From a virus, in IMG/VR virus record IMGVR_UViG_3300049216_000037, positions 1-28,367 of that record: a stretch of DNA of 28,367 bases; one strand, written 5' to 3'. Each line of letters opens with the position of its first letter. Position 1 is the stretch's first letter. Made by a program: the position numbers and the translations under genes. The notes beneath the pieces are model-generated. The model made no database searches, was not told the origin of the DNA, and saw nothing but the letters and a program-made list of their open reading frames with translations. Shown here piece after piece: positions 20,138 through 28,270 of this stretch.

Positions 20138-23100
20138 TTAGGTCGCTAAGGTTATGTCTATGACGCTGGTTGTACCGTAAGTCTGTGAGGTGAACGTTTT
20201 TGTACCTGTAAAGCCAGCGGCTACCGGAATTGTTTGAGTAAATGCACCCGTTAAGTACAAGTTGGAAGCGCTTGTTGGGCCTACGCTAAAGTTCACCGCT
20301 ATTGTACCTGTGAAGGCTGTGTGATATCCGGAAATACTTGCACCTGTGCTAAGAGAGCCACTAGTAAAGCCCGCAATACCTGTTATACTGCTGATCGTTG
20401 CGCCGGGCCTGTTATTGCTAAGGTTGACGGTTGGCGGTTCTGGCTGCACGTTGACAGAAGCAGGAGAGCCGGGAAGCATCGAACAAGTGAAAGGAACGGT
20501 TTGAGCGCCTGCCGTGGATATAGTTGTTGATTGATGCGCACCGGCTGTGTCAATAACGTTTACGACTTCTCCAACAATAGCATTGCTAAGAGAGACAACA
20601 ACGGAAACGCTACCAAACGGATTGGCACCGGCATTAAATACGCCGCTTTGACCGCCTGTAATCGGGAAATTTGTCCCGGATGTGTGTACAGAGCTAACAC
20701 CACCAACGGTAACACCTGTGATCGTATCGGTAAGGCTTGTTCCACCGCTCACCGTCAGGGTAACAGGGGAATCAATAATTATACTCATCGTATCCGTTAC
20801 ATTACCCGGTTGTACCTCAGCTTGCAGCACGTAAGTACCGGTAATCAATCCGCTGACGTTGGTATTCATCGATGATGGAGAAGAAATAGTAGCCGAATTC
20901 GGGCCGCTTATCTGGCTCCATGCATAGGAAGTGATACAACCCGTAGAACCGGAAGCGGATACAGAAGTTGAAGAAGCCGGGAACAACAAAATTTGGTCTG
21001 TACCTGCATTTGCCACAGGAGGAACAGCAACAACATTGACCGTATCGGTTACGCTGCCGGGCTGTACAGTAACTTCGACAACATATGTGCCCTGATTGAC
21101 GAAATTAAAGGTTGTGTTCTGGGATGTAGACGAGCCAAAGGATGAGCCAGAAGGTCCGGATAAAACACTCCATGTATAACCCGTGATACAGCCGGTAGAG
21201 CCGGAAGCGCTAAGGTTAACGTGTCCATTACACAATGCCGTTGACTGATCGGAACCAGCGTTGGCAACCGGAGGATTGACGGTAATAGTCGTAGTCGCGG
21301 TACTGCCTCCGGGCAGTACTGACACTTGGAGAACATAAGTTCCCGCATTCGTGAAGTTGAAAGCTGTGTTTTGGGAGCCTGCCGAAGTGAAGGAGCCGCC
21401 CGCAGGACCAGACACAATAGACCATAAGTAAGCCAGTGGGTCTCCTGTGCTGCCCGATGCAGAAACATTGACAGTACCAAGGCATAATTGAAGGCTCTGG
21501 TTAGCGCCTGCATTCGCCGTTGGTGGAAAGATGATGTACGGAGAGTTTACCTGCTGATACGGCAGCCTAATAAGCTCGACTTGGGTAGTGCTGCTTCTGT
21601 CCGCTGCATAATCTATAATTTGGTTGATCTTGTAGTTAGTGCCCTGAATGTGGATGACGTTGGAAAGGTCAAGCGTGTTCATGTCAACGCTATTGAGCTT
21701 GACATAACCCGTCCACAGCTTCGCTTGGTTGTCTATGATTTCGTTTAACTGATTCTCCCAAAAATAGGTGAAGTAGTTCGGCAGGTTAGGCGGATATGCA
21801 GCCGGAAAGAACAAACCCAACGGAGGACCAAACAGCATATCAATTGTTGGATTGGTGAAGCTGTCCAAATGATTCAAGCAAGGGTATTTGGTGAAATTCT
21901 CCGAAACCTCAGCACCGCCCACATAAGTATAATTAAAACTGTTTGAGCTATTCTGGATAGGTGTGCTTTGCAGGCTCCAAGTCTCACCACCGGGGGTAGG
22001 GATATAACCCTGATAAAACAGAATTCGAGGATTCACCCCTACAGGAGAACGGGTAACATTGTTGTCACTGCTCTGATAGATGGCAGGAATTGTTTTACTA
22101 TTGTTTGTGACATACGTAAAAACGTCATTGGTGGCGTAGAAGGTGCCATTGACAGCGCCGCCGCTTCTGCCGGTTACAGGCGTCAATAACTCAATACTAT
22201 ATTGATTGATTACACCAACAATAGTGTAAAGATTCCCCCAATAGAGGATCTGACCGTTTTGGCGGGCCTTTGCGAAGCCTTCACCGGATGGAGCAGGTTG
22301 GTTATGACCCGTTACATAGTTGTTATATCCGCTCACTGAAATAATATTCAGGCTCGTATTGAGGATTTCAACCGTGGATTCTGAGTTGTAGCGGGCGTTA
22401 GTTGCTTGAACTGGAACCGTAGGACTAAAAACAGAATCACTCAGCACATCTAATTGTGTCGTTGCGAAGTCATAATTGACCGCTAAAAGGTTTTGTCCGT
22501 AGATCGAGCCATAAAGAGAGGTATACTGCTTGTTCCACCAATCGCTATCTTGCCTGTAGGTATACAGGAAAGTATTGTTTTGCAGGTTTGGAAGCGGCTT
22601 AACAGAAATGGTTTGGTTATAATCTACCTTGTTGCTCCAATCCAAAACGGTTGTATCGCTAAAATATTCGTCTCTTGTGAAAAAGTTGAGTTGATAGGGG
22701 TTGCTCTCATCCTGCTCAACGTAAAGGTTGAACAACCGGCATATTGAAGTAATGAAGTCAATCTGATTAACGTTCTTTAAGCAAAAGTTCTGATAGGTGA
22801 GCTGTGAATAGTCTAGGATGTTCGTGTATGAAATGCTCATCTGTGGTGCCGGAGCCTCAACGCCATTACAAATACCTAGTTCGGTTGTACCCGAAGTGTA
22901 AGCACCTGCACCATGCACAATAAACATATCCGGATTGTCCGTAGACGAAAACGCGTTTATGCTCACCTTCAAATACTGTCCCACACTGATAAATACAGGA
23001 ATATTTGAAAGCGAAGCTGAGCTAATTTGCGCCTCATTAGGCGGAAAAGGACCGGGCCTATTTGTACGCGTATCCCAGACGCCCTCCCAATAACCAAAGT

Positions 23101-24193
23101 TGGCAAAAGGAACGGTGATTGTCTGGGTATTGGTCGAAACTAGCGTTCCACCCGAAGAATATACTTCAAAGTTTACATAAATCTGCTGCTCACTATTGGT
23201 AATTTCAAGATTGGTATGGAGCGGGGTAAAAATATAGTAGTAGGAGAAATTGACGTTGAAAGAGTATACACCCGATAATGACGGGATAAACTCCATGAGC
23301 GTTCCGTTGTACAGACTTTCAGGGTCTAAAACAACGTCATTATATATATAGAGCTTCGTACCCCCGCCTCCTGTGTTGATCGAAGGCGTTTGCATGGAGC
23401 TTTCCGCCAAATTGGTGGTAACAATGCTCTGATTGCCGTCAACAATAATATTTCCCTCCTTAAAAGGGCATACAAGGCGCTTAAAGTAATCGGAATTGAT
23501 AAAATCGCTCTGGTATGTGAAGCCTGCCGCCTGAAAAATTAAGTCCCAATACTGCTTTGCATACAGCGCGGGCCTCATATCTGAGAGATAAAACGCGGTT
23601 GTATTCACGCTGTCATGGGTGCCGTAGTCAATCAGAGGGTATAAAAAGGTGGTGCAAGGTGGCACTTCCCATGTAGATTGTATCGTTATCGGGTCTACCG
23701 TATGGGTAAAACCGCTTGTCAAGCTGTCCGGAATGTCCTCTAAGCGGTATGCGTTGCCTGTAATGGCGTTATTGCCGCTCAGAATGGCAGCAAAAGCCGT
23801 TAGCGGGCTGCTAAGCTGGATATCGTAGGAAATGAGACCGTTGGTTATAGAGGCGTCCACTAACTGAGCATATCCGTCAAAGACAACCATGCTATCCTTT
23901 ATCACCGTAGCTTTAATCCTCTTTTTCGGGTTGTAGTTGGTGGCAATGTTTGGAGCAGCAGGATTAAGCTGCACTTCGAGAAGCCCACTGCTCCGGATAT
24001 CGAAGTAATAATTGAACAGGTAATTATTATTGACAGTTCCCGGCAGGGTAAGCGTCTTGGAATAGGATGAGCCATTACTAGCAATGTCCTTAATGTCATG
24101 GATGACGTAAGTAATCGCTAGATTGGAATTGTCGCTAAGATCGGCTTCAAATCCCTCCAGGAACAACCGGGTTGTTTGTACTGCTTCGCTCAT
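20138..24193 (-). CDS. Large tail protein with PKD/Ig-like domains
   Basis: 1351 residues. The first 500 residues resemble the tail-tip/hub proteins of Bacteroidota phages (SSYSKTLTLPGTVNNNYLF, then FDGYAQLVDASI and YDIQLSSPLTAF). The middle is a long beta-rich region. Residues about 888-1142 hold three tandem PKD/REJ-like domains of about 85 residues, each beginning with ANAGxDQ and carrying SASGSTG, W..xSGP and GTYVxxVxVxPG. The C-terminal 200 residues contain further Ig-like, Thr/Ser-rich repeats. PKD domains bind carbohydrate or act as spacers, so this protein probably contacts the host surface. The start shares one base with the upstream stop. Confidence 0.72.
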   Translation of the reverse strand: MSEAVQTTRLFLEGFEADLSDNSNLAITYVIHDIKDIASNGSSYSKTLTLPGTVNNNYLFNYYFDIRSSGLLEVQLNPAAPNIATNYNPKKRIKATVIKDSMVVFDGYAQLVDASITNGLISYDIQLSSPLTAFAAILSGNNAITGNAYRLEDIPDSLTSGFTHTVDPITIQSTWEVPPCTTFLYPLIDYGTHDSVNTTAFYLSDMRPALYAKQYWDLIFQAAGFTYQSDFINSDYFKRLVCPFKEGNIIVDGNQSIVTTNLAESSMQTPSINTGGGGTKLYIYNDVVLDPESLYNGTLMEFIPSLSGVYSFNVNFSYYYIFTPLHTNLEITNSEQQIYVNFEVYSSGGTLVSTNTQTITVPFANFGYWEGVWDTRTNRPGPFPPNEAQISSASLSNIPVFISVGQYLKVSINAFSSTDNPDMFIVHGAGAYTSGTTELGICNGVEAPAPQMSISYTNILDYSQLTYQNFCLKNVNQIDFITSICRLFNLYVEQDESNPYQLNFFTRDEYFSDTTVLDWSNKVDYNQTISVKPLPNLQNNTFLYTYRQDSDWWNKQYTSLYGSIYGQNLLAVNYDFATTQLDVLSDSVFSPTVPVQATNARYNSESTVEILNTSLNIISVSGYNNYVTGHNQPAPSGEGFAKARQNGQILYWGNLYTIVGVINQYSIELLTPVTGRSGGAVNGTFYATNDVFTYVTNNSKTIPAIYQSSDNNVTRSPVGVNPRILFYQGYIPTPGGETWSLQSTPIQNSSNSFNYTYVGGAEVSENFTKYPCLNHLDSFTNPTIDMLFGPPLGLFFPAAYPPNLPNYFTYFWENQLNEIIDNQAKLWTGYVKLNSVDMNTLDLSNVIHIQGTNYKINQIIDYAADRSSTTQVELIRLPYQQVNSPYIIFPPTANAGANQSLQLCLGTVNVSASGSTGDPLAYLWSIVSGPAGGSFTSAGSQNTAFNFTNAGTYVLQVSVLPGGSTATTTITVNPPVANAGSDQSTALCNGHVNLSASGSTGCITGYTWSVLSGPSGSSFGSSTSQNTTFNFVNQGTYVVEVTVQPGSVTDTVNVVAVPPVANAGTDQILLFPASSTSVSASGSTGCITSYAWSQISGPNSATISSPSSMNTNVSGLITGTYVLQAEVQPGNVTDTMSIIIDSPVTLTVSGGTSLTDTITGVTVGGVSSVHTSGTNFPITGGQSGVFNAGANPFGSVSVVVSLSNAIVGEVVNVIDTAGAHQSTTISTAGAQTVPFTCSMLPGSPASVNVQPEPPTVNLSNNRPGATISSITGIAGFTSGSLSTGASISGYHTAFTGTIAVNFSVGPTSASNLYLTGAFTQTIPVAAGFTGTKTFTSQTYGTTSVIDITLAT

Positions 24194-25410
24194 TATAAAA
24201 GCTGGGTATAGTCTTGTATGCTTGTTTGAACCGTCAGAGTCAGTGTATAAGGGCGCTGATTCACGTTCTTATTGATAACGTAGCTGTCCTGATTGACGTT
24301 AATAGCCTGAATGATGCCGTTTTGATCTTGCATGTACACGGCCGGGGATTGGAACAGACCTTTTAGAAACAATACGTCCTGATCCGCTAGGAAATCAGTT
24401 GAAATAACAATCTGATCGTTGACCGCCGTATAAAAAGGCATCGTTTGATGGTCGTAAGTCTTTTGGTTCACCGTTCCGGTTGAAGTTGGAATACCCAAGG
24501 GCCTCTTGTAGGTGCTTTGGGTCATATTCGACGTTATAACCGCCTTCTTCGTGAAATACCATGAGTTAAACTCCCCGAATTCCCCCAACCAATAGAGTTT
24601 GTAGGAATAAGGTGCAAGGCGTCCACAATTTTCAAATACCTGATACCAGATTGTTTGAGAGACAGGAGAACCGCCGTTAGTCATAGTGATAGTGTAATAT
24701 GCAGCATCCGTGAAATCTATATACGCTGAAAGCTCCGGCATACCTGTAGCAACGTTGACCGTACCGACATAAGAGGGGATTGTTGAGGCTATAGTTTGAT
24801 TCCTAATGAAGGTTTTCGTAGCGTCATAGGTAAAAATCTGTATATCTGCTTCCGCCTGCTGATAGAAATGCAACCAACTGTGCATGTCTGGGTATGCCGG
24901 GAGCATGTAACTAGACCCGTTTGGATTGCTCAGCAGAAATTGTTTGCTCGAAGTCGATAATACATAGTTGCTCAAATTGGTTTGTAGGCTTTCGGTATAG
25001 GTTAGAGAGCTATTAATTGCGGTGAGAGCCGATGAACTTGGCCCGTAAGCCGTGGAAACAAACGTGCTCCCTGACATGTATTCGTCGTAAAACTTCAATT
25101 GTAGGACAGCCGATGAGTGTGGACACTGATTAAATATTGGAACTGTTATGGTAGTCGAGCCGGAGACGGGAAAATCATAGGTCACAAAGCTATTAGCGAT
25201 ATTCAGGAGATTGAATACGCCAAAAGAGGTGGAAGGCTCCGGAAATGCCGTCAAGGTACAAGCATACCCGCTGTTAACGAATAGGTCAGCTTTGTATTTG
25301 TACTCTGTAACCCCGCTAACCGCAACGGTAGTCCCGGAGCAAACGTAGAAGTTGTTATTTCCTGCTGACAGGAGACTAGCCGTAGGCTGGCTAATTATTG
25401 TAAGGCTCAT
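24193..25410 (-). CDS. Putative distal tail protein
   Basis: 405 residues, beta-rich, starting SLTIISQPTASLLSAGNNN. The second half has WLGEFGEFNSWYFTKKAVI (about 273-291) and PYTLTLTVQTSIQDYTQLL at the end, with a conserved-looking aromatic and Asp pattern of tail baseplate proteins. No signal peptide is present. The gene lies between the gp10-like gene and the large tail protein, sharing one base with the latter (TAATG), so the two are probably made together and form part of the tail tip. No named family is recognised. Confidence 0.55.
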   Translation of the reverse strand: MSLTIISQPTASLLSAGNNNFYVCSGTTVAVSGVTEYKYKADLFVNSGYACTLTAFPEPSTSFGVFNLLNIANSFVTYDFPVSGSTTITVPIFNQCPHSSAVLQLKFYDEYMSGSTFVSTAYGPSSSALTAINSSLTYTESLQTNLSNYVLSTSSKQFLLSNPNGSSYMLPAYPDMHSWLHFYQQAEADIQIFTYDATKTFIRNQTIASTIPSYVGTVNVATGMPELSAYIDFTDAAYYTITMTNGGSPVSQTIWYQVFENCGRLAPYSYKLYWLGEFGEFNSWYFTKKAVITSNMTQSTYKRPLGIPTSTGTVNQKTYDHQTMPFYTAVNDQIVISTDFLADQDVLFLKGLFQSPAVYMQDQNGIIQAINVNQDSYVINKNVNQRPYTLTLTVQTSIQDYTQLL

Positions 25411-26025
25411 TTATCGCAAAGTCGTTTTGAACATTGGGGTTTGGATGGAAAGCAATGAAGCGGCTACGGCATTGGAGACAACCTGCCCGGTAACGGCGCT
25501 AATGGCTTCGGCCATTGCTTCCGCCAAGCTGCCATCTATGGTATCGAGTATGTGTAAGCCGGGGAAGCCGTTTTTCTGAATACTTTTCGCTATCGCCCAT
25601 GCTAGTTTGGTTTGCTGCTCTAATATGCCGCCGCGCTTGAACTGTCCTAATTTGTTGCGCTGCTGCTCAAACCGGAACCCACGGCTAAACCTACCGAGAG
25701 TGTTTTTCCGGGCTGTCTGATTTGGCTTAATGTTCCGGCTCTGAATCCATTTAAGGATTGCTTGCATAGGTGGTTGGCGACTATCAGCAGCGCGGCCACT
25801 GTCAACCCATTTTAGGTACTCATTGCCAAGGATGGACATTGAGACCTGTTGACCGTTGTATTCAACCTGAAACTGTATGCTCTTATAGAGACTGCCGGAG
25901 GCCAACTTATCAGCCGAAGCCAAGGAAGCCTTAATTTGGTCGGTAATCTGCTGACCATACACCGCGAAAACGGCAAACAAGGCTTCCGCCAATTCAGTTT
26001 CGATATCTAGTTTACTTCCGGGCAC
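25411..26025 (-). CDS. HK97 gp10-like tail completion protein candidate
   Basis: 204 residues from a GTG at 26025. The N-terminal helix (ETELAEALFAVFAVYGQQITDQIK) and the sequence YLKWVDSGRAADSRQPP (about 69-85) followed by ILKWIQSRNIKP are typical of HK97 gp10-like neck or tail-completion proteins. Residues 105-140 are basic, and the C-terminus is helical (AEAMAEAISAVTGQVV). The GTG lies inside the end of the frameshift ORF (14-base overlap). The stop is adjacent to the next ATG (TAAATG). Confidence 0.6.
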   Translation of the reverse strand: MPGSKLDIETELAEALFAVFAVYGQQITDQIKASLASADKLASGSLYKSIQFQVEYNGQQVSMSILGNEYLKWVDSGRAADSRQPPMQAILKWIQSRNIKPNQTARKNTLGRFSRGFRFEQQRNKLGQFKRGGILEQQTKLAWAIAKSIQKNGFPGLHILDTIDGSLAEAMAEAISAVTGQVVSNAVAASLLSIQTPMFKTTLR

Positions 26026-26350
26026 TCTGGATTAATTCGTTTTCGCGGTTGCGTTTATCTTTCAGGTAACATAGGTGGTTGAGAAATTCGATAATCTTCA
26101 TGTCATAAACTTGGTTATGCTTCAGGAGGTCACCACCCGCTAAGGCATCTACACAGCTAACCCAACCCCACTTCCCATTGAAATAATCCGCTCCCGAAGT
26201 CGGTTTATCATTCGCGCCTGGTTGTCGTTGGCCGGTCGCGTCTGGTTCAAAGTCGTTAAAGCTGAGGTTATCTTCTCCTGTATCTCCACTTTCAAAAAGT
26301 CCTTGGTAATCGCTGTGTAAAGCTGCCCGACTAAGCAAAAAAAAAGACAA
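26012..26350 (-). CDS. Tail assembly chaperone -1 frame extension
   Basis: An ORF in the -1 frame of the chaperone gene. Its own start (TTG at 26350) is probably not used. Its C-terminal part (GKWGWVSCVDALAGGDLLKH, then KIIEFLNHLCYLKDKR) looks like real protein, whereas the overlapping part of the 0 frame ends in an unremarkable tail. A slip at the T9 run would fuse residues 1-187 of the chaperone to about 108 residues of this frame, giving about 295 residues. This mirrors the G and GT pair of many tailed phages, in which the longer form binds the tape measure. Confidence 0.65.
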   Translation of the reverse strand: MSFFLLSRAALHSDYQGLFESGDTGEDNLSFNDFEPDATGQRQPGANDKPTSGADYFNGKWGWVSCVDALAGGDLLKHNQVYDMKIIEFLNHLCYLKDKRNRENELIQSARK

Positions 26351-26898
26351 ATAGCGTTTGCATCTTGGTACAACATATTTTGATACAGGTTGGCGCGGGT
26401 TGCGCTTATTGGCGTTTCCATATATTTTTCAACGCTTGGGAACTTCTGTAGGCCATCTTTCTCTAATTCCAATTGCTTTTCCGTCTTTTCAATGACAGGA
26501 AGGAGAAAGGCAGCACAAACACTAGGTAGATTATTCACTATATCTATTTCGACCTTAACACTATCATCCGAATCCATGAATTGGCCCGTATTGAGGTCGG
26601 CAATATTACCTATCAGTTTATAAACTTTTCCTCCGATCGTATAAAACTCTTTTAGGGGAGCATCCGGGGGAGTTTTGAGGAAGTCCAACCGTTGATTAAT
26701 CTGCCAAAACTCTGAAATCGGACAATGATAGGCTTTAAGCTGCTCGTAAGTGATCCCGGCAAGCAACGCTAATATTTTAAGCGTCTTCACCATTGGGGTC
26801 AGTCTGGTATTGTCCGTAATCATATGAATTGCTATAAAGTCAGCAATCGTAATGCTGTCCCAATTGTCCTTAAATTTTAGGTCTCTTAGATGCTCCAT
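26149..26898 (-). CDS. Tail assembly chaperone (short form)
   Basis: 249 residues. It begins MEHLRDLKFKDNWDSITIADFIAIHMI, then LKILALLAGITYEQLKAYHC and a DFLKTPPDAP/YTIGGKVYKLI/DLNTGQFMD course. I recognise this layout from tail assembly chaperone-like proteins of Bacteroidota phages. They keep the tape measure soluble until the tail tube is built. A second frame opens at a T9 run (26337-26345), suggesting a GT-type longer product. The ATG directly follows the third two-box element, with no room for a leader if transcription starts there. The gene lies between the terminase and the tail genes. Confidence 0.65.
   Translation of the reverse strand: MEHLRDLKFKDNWDSITIADFIAIHMITDNTRLTPMVKTLKILALLAGITYEQLKAYHCPISEFWQINQRLDFLKTPPDAPLKEFYTIGGKVYKLIGNIADLNTGQFMDSDDSVKVEIDIVNNLPSVCAAFLLPVIEKTEKQLELEKDGLQKFPSVEKYMETPISATRANLYQNMLYQDANAICLFFCLVGQLYTAITKDFLKVEIQEKITSALTTLNQTRPANDNQARMINRLRERIISMGSGVGLAV
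26337..26345 (-). promoter_or_regulatory. Slippery T9 run, candidate -1 frameshift site
   Basis: The coding strand reads CTT TTT TTT TGC in the chaperone frame. The heptamer T TTT TTT at 26344-26338 fits the X XXY YYZ rule for -1 slippage. After the slip the ribosome reads TTG CTT AGT and continues to the stop at 26012. No downstream pseudoknot was worked out. The run is also prone to sequencing error. Confidence 0.55.
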
Positions 26899-26937
26899 AT
26901 TAGTATGTAGAAGAAATTGTAAAAAGTGTGTTGTACC
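26898..26937 (-). promoter_or_regulatory. Repeated two-box element, copy C (first box inverted)
   Basis: Minus strand GGTACAAC (26937-26930), 19 bases, then CTACATACTAATA (26910-26898). The second box is identical to copies A and B; the first is the reverse complement and closer. The last A of the second box is the first base of the chaperone ATG. It lies directly behind the terminase stop at 26939. Confidence 0.45.
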
Positions 26938-26938
26938 A

Positions 26939-28267
26939 TTATCTTTTAAGGAAGCTGAAAGTTTGGCTCCCTTGGGCCTGAGCTAAGTTGTACTCAACGG
27001 CAGCTACAAAGCAATCTCGTATATCGTCATGGACCGGAGAGTCCGAAGTAACCTGCTCAATAAACTCCCTATTCCAATGCGGGCTTTCAACCAAGCAAAT
27101 CTTACCGCTCTCTACAAGGCCGGAAATGGCGTTTAAGCGGGTGATCTTATCGAGCTTGTTGTTGTCCTTCTGTGCTATTACGTTAAGGCTTGTTTCAGCC
27201 TTTAATTGCTGTATAATAGGTAATCCCGAAGCCTTCGGTTCTATGATGATCCGGGAGCTTGGGGTATAGCCTTGGGCGGCTGTCCAATCCTTTACATGCC
27301 GGACAAGTCGGGGAAACTCATACCGCACACAAGAGACACCCGTAATATAAAGGACGTTGCCAATCTTGGCACATGCTAGGATGGCGCTGGGGTCTCTGTT
27401 CGTCTTGGCCGTAAATGCCGTATCCGCGAAGAAGTTGATAATGGGTTTGCTCTTGGTGCAAAGCTCCGTAAACTGCCATTGGCTAATCTTGGGGAACCAA
27501 TCCGGTTTCAGGATGGCGCTTTCCTCATCGTTGGGAGCCTGCATATACTGGGTAAGAAACGTCCTTGTACCTAACCTGACCCGTTCCGCCTCAATAGTCT
27601 CCCGTTTCAGCCTATGAGGGTCCATAAGCCCGTCAACGTAGAATTCTGCTAGGTGAGCAGGCTTCAAATTACCGTGAACCTCAGCAGGTAGACAAATATG
27701 GTCGTATCCTTCCTCTCCAAGGCTCAGCAGGTAGCTAGTAACGTCCTGTGGGTGCAATCGCTGCTGAATTAGGACGGTTACGGCAACCTCCTTATCGGCC
27801 TTACGGGTGAATAGCTGCTTTCCTATCCAATCGTTGACGTTTTTACGTTCAACTTCGCTATCAGCCATTGCAGGGTTTTGCGGGTCATCCATAATCAGGA
27901 TGAGAGCATGGTTACCGGTGGGAGAGCTACCAACGGAGAAGGATTTACGAAAGCCTCCGTTTCTGTTCTCGTAGAAGGTCTTATTATCCTGTGTCTCCTT
28001 AATGGAGATGTGAGGGAAATACGCTTGGAACTTGTTGCTCTTAATAAGCTCCCTGCTGCTATTGGCTTGCGCTGCCGTTAAATCCTGACTGTGCGCCGTA
28101 GTAATAAAGGTAATGGTAGGATCAACAACCCAACACCACACAGGCCGCATTTTAGAAACAATCGTACTCTTGGTTGTACCGGGGGTGACGTTTAGAATCA
28201 GATCCTTTTCCTTCTTCCGCCTGTCCCTGATTCTGTAGGTAATATCTTGTAGCTTCCCTGAGATGGC
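26939..28267 (-). CDS. terL: Large terminase subunit, 5'-truncated by an insertion sequence
   Basis: 442 residues remain. Open reading starts at GCC 28267, right after an in-frame TAG (28270-28268) that belongs to the insertion-sequence border. No ATG, GTG or TTG occurs until ATG 28150, which lies after the Walker A motif NVTPGTTKST (residues 27-35 of the remnant). Walker B is ALILIMDDP (about 121-129) and the coupling motif is TVLIQQRL. The nuclease domain has the acidic residues in FFADTAF, IIIEPKASG and DDIRDCFVAAVEYNL. The family packages DNA with ATP and cuts it. From ATG 28150 the product would lack Walker A, so the gene is almost certainly inactive here. Confidence 0.88.
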   Translation of the reverse strand, partial: AISGKLQDITYRIRDRRKKEKDLILNVTPGTTKSTIVSKMRPVWCWVVDPTITFITTAHSQDLTAAQANSSRELIKSNKFQAYFPHISIKETQDNKTFYENRNGGFRKSFSVGSSPTGNHALILIMDDPQNPAMADSEVERKNVNDWIGKQLFTRKADKEVAVTVLIQQRLHPQDVTSYLLSLGEEGYDHICLPAEVHGNLKPAHLAEFYVDGLMDPHRLKRETIEAERVRLGTRTFLTQYMQAPNDEESAILKPDWFPKISQWQFTELCTKSKPIINFFADTAFTAKTNRDPSAILACAKIGNVLYITGVSCVRYEFPRLVRHVKDWTAAQGYTPSSRIIIEPKASGLPIIQQLKAETSLNVIAQKDNNKLDKITRLNAISGLVESGKICLVESPHWNREFIEQVTSDSPVHDDIRDCFVAAVEYNLAQAQGSQTFSFLKR

Positions 28268-28270
28268 CTA

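Noticed and set aside
21049-21513. 154-codon minus-strand ORF in another frame of the PKD region
   Set aside because: The repeated, Ser/Thr/Gly-rich coding sequence leaves a second frame open by composition; the product is low-complexity Leu/Arg-rich and has no family features.
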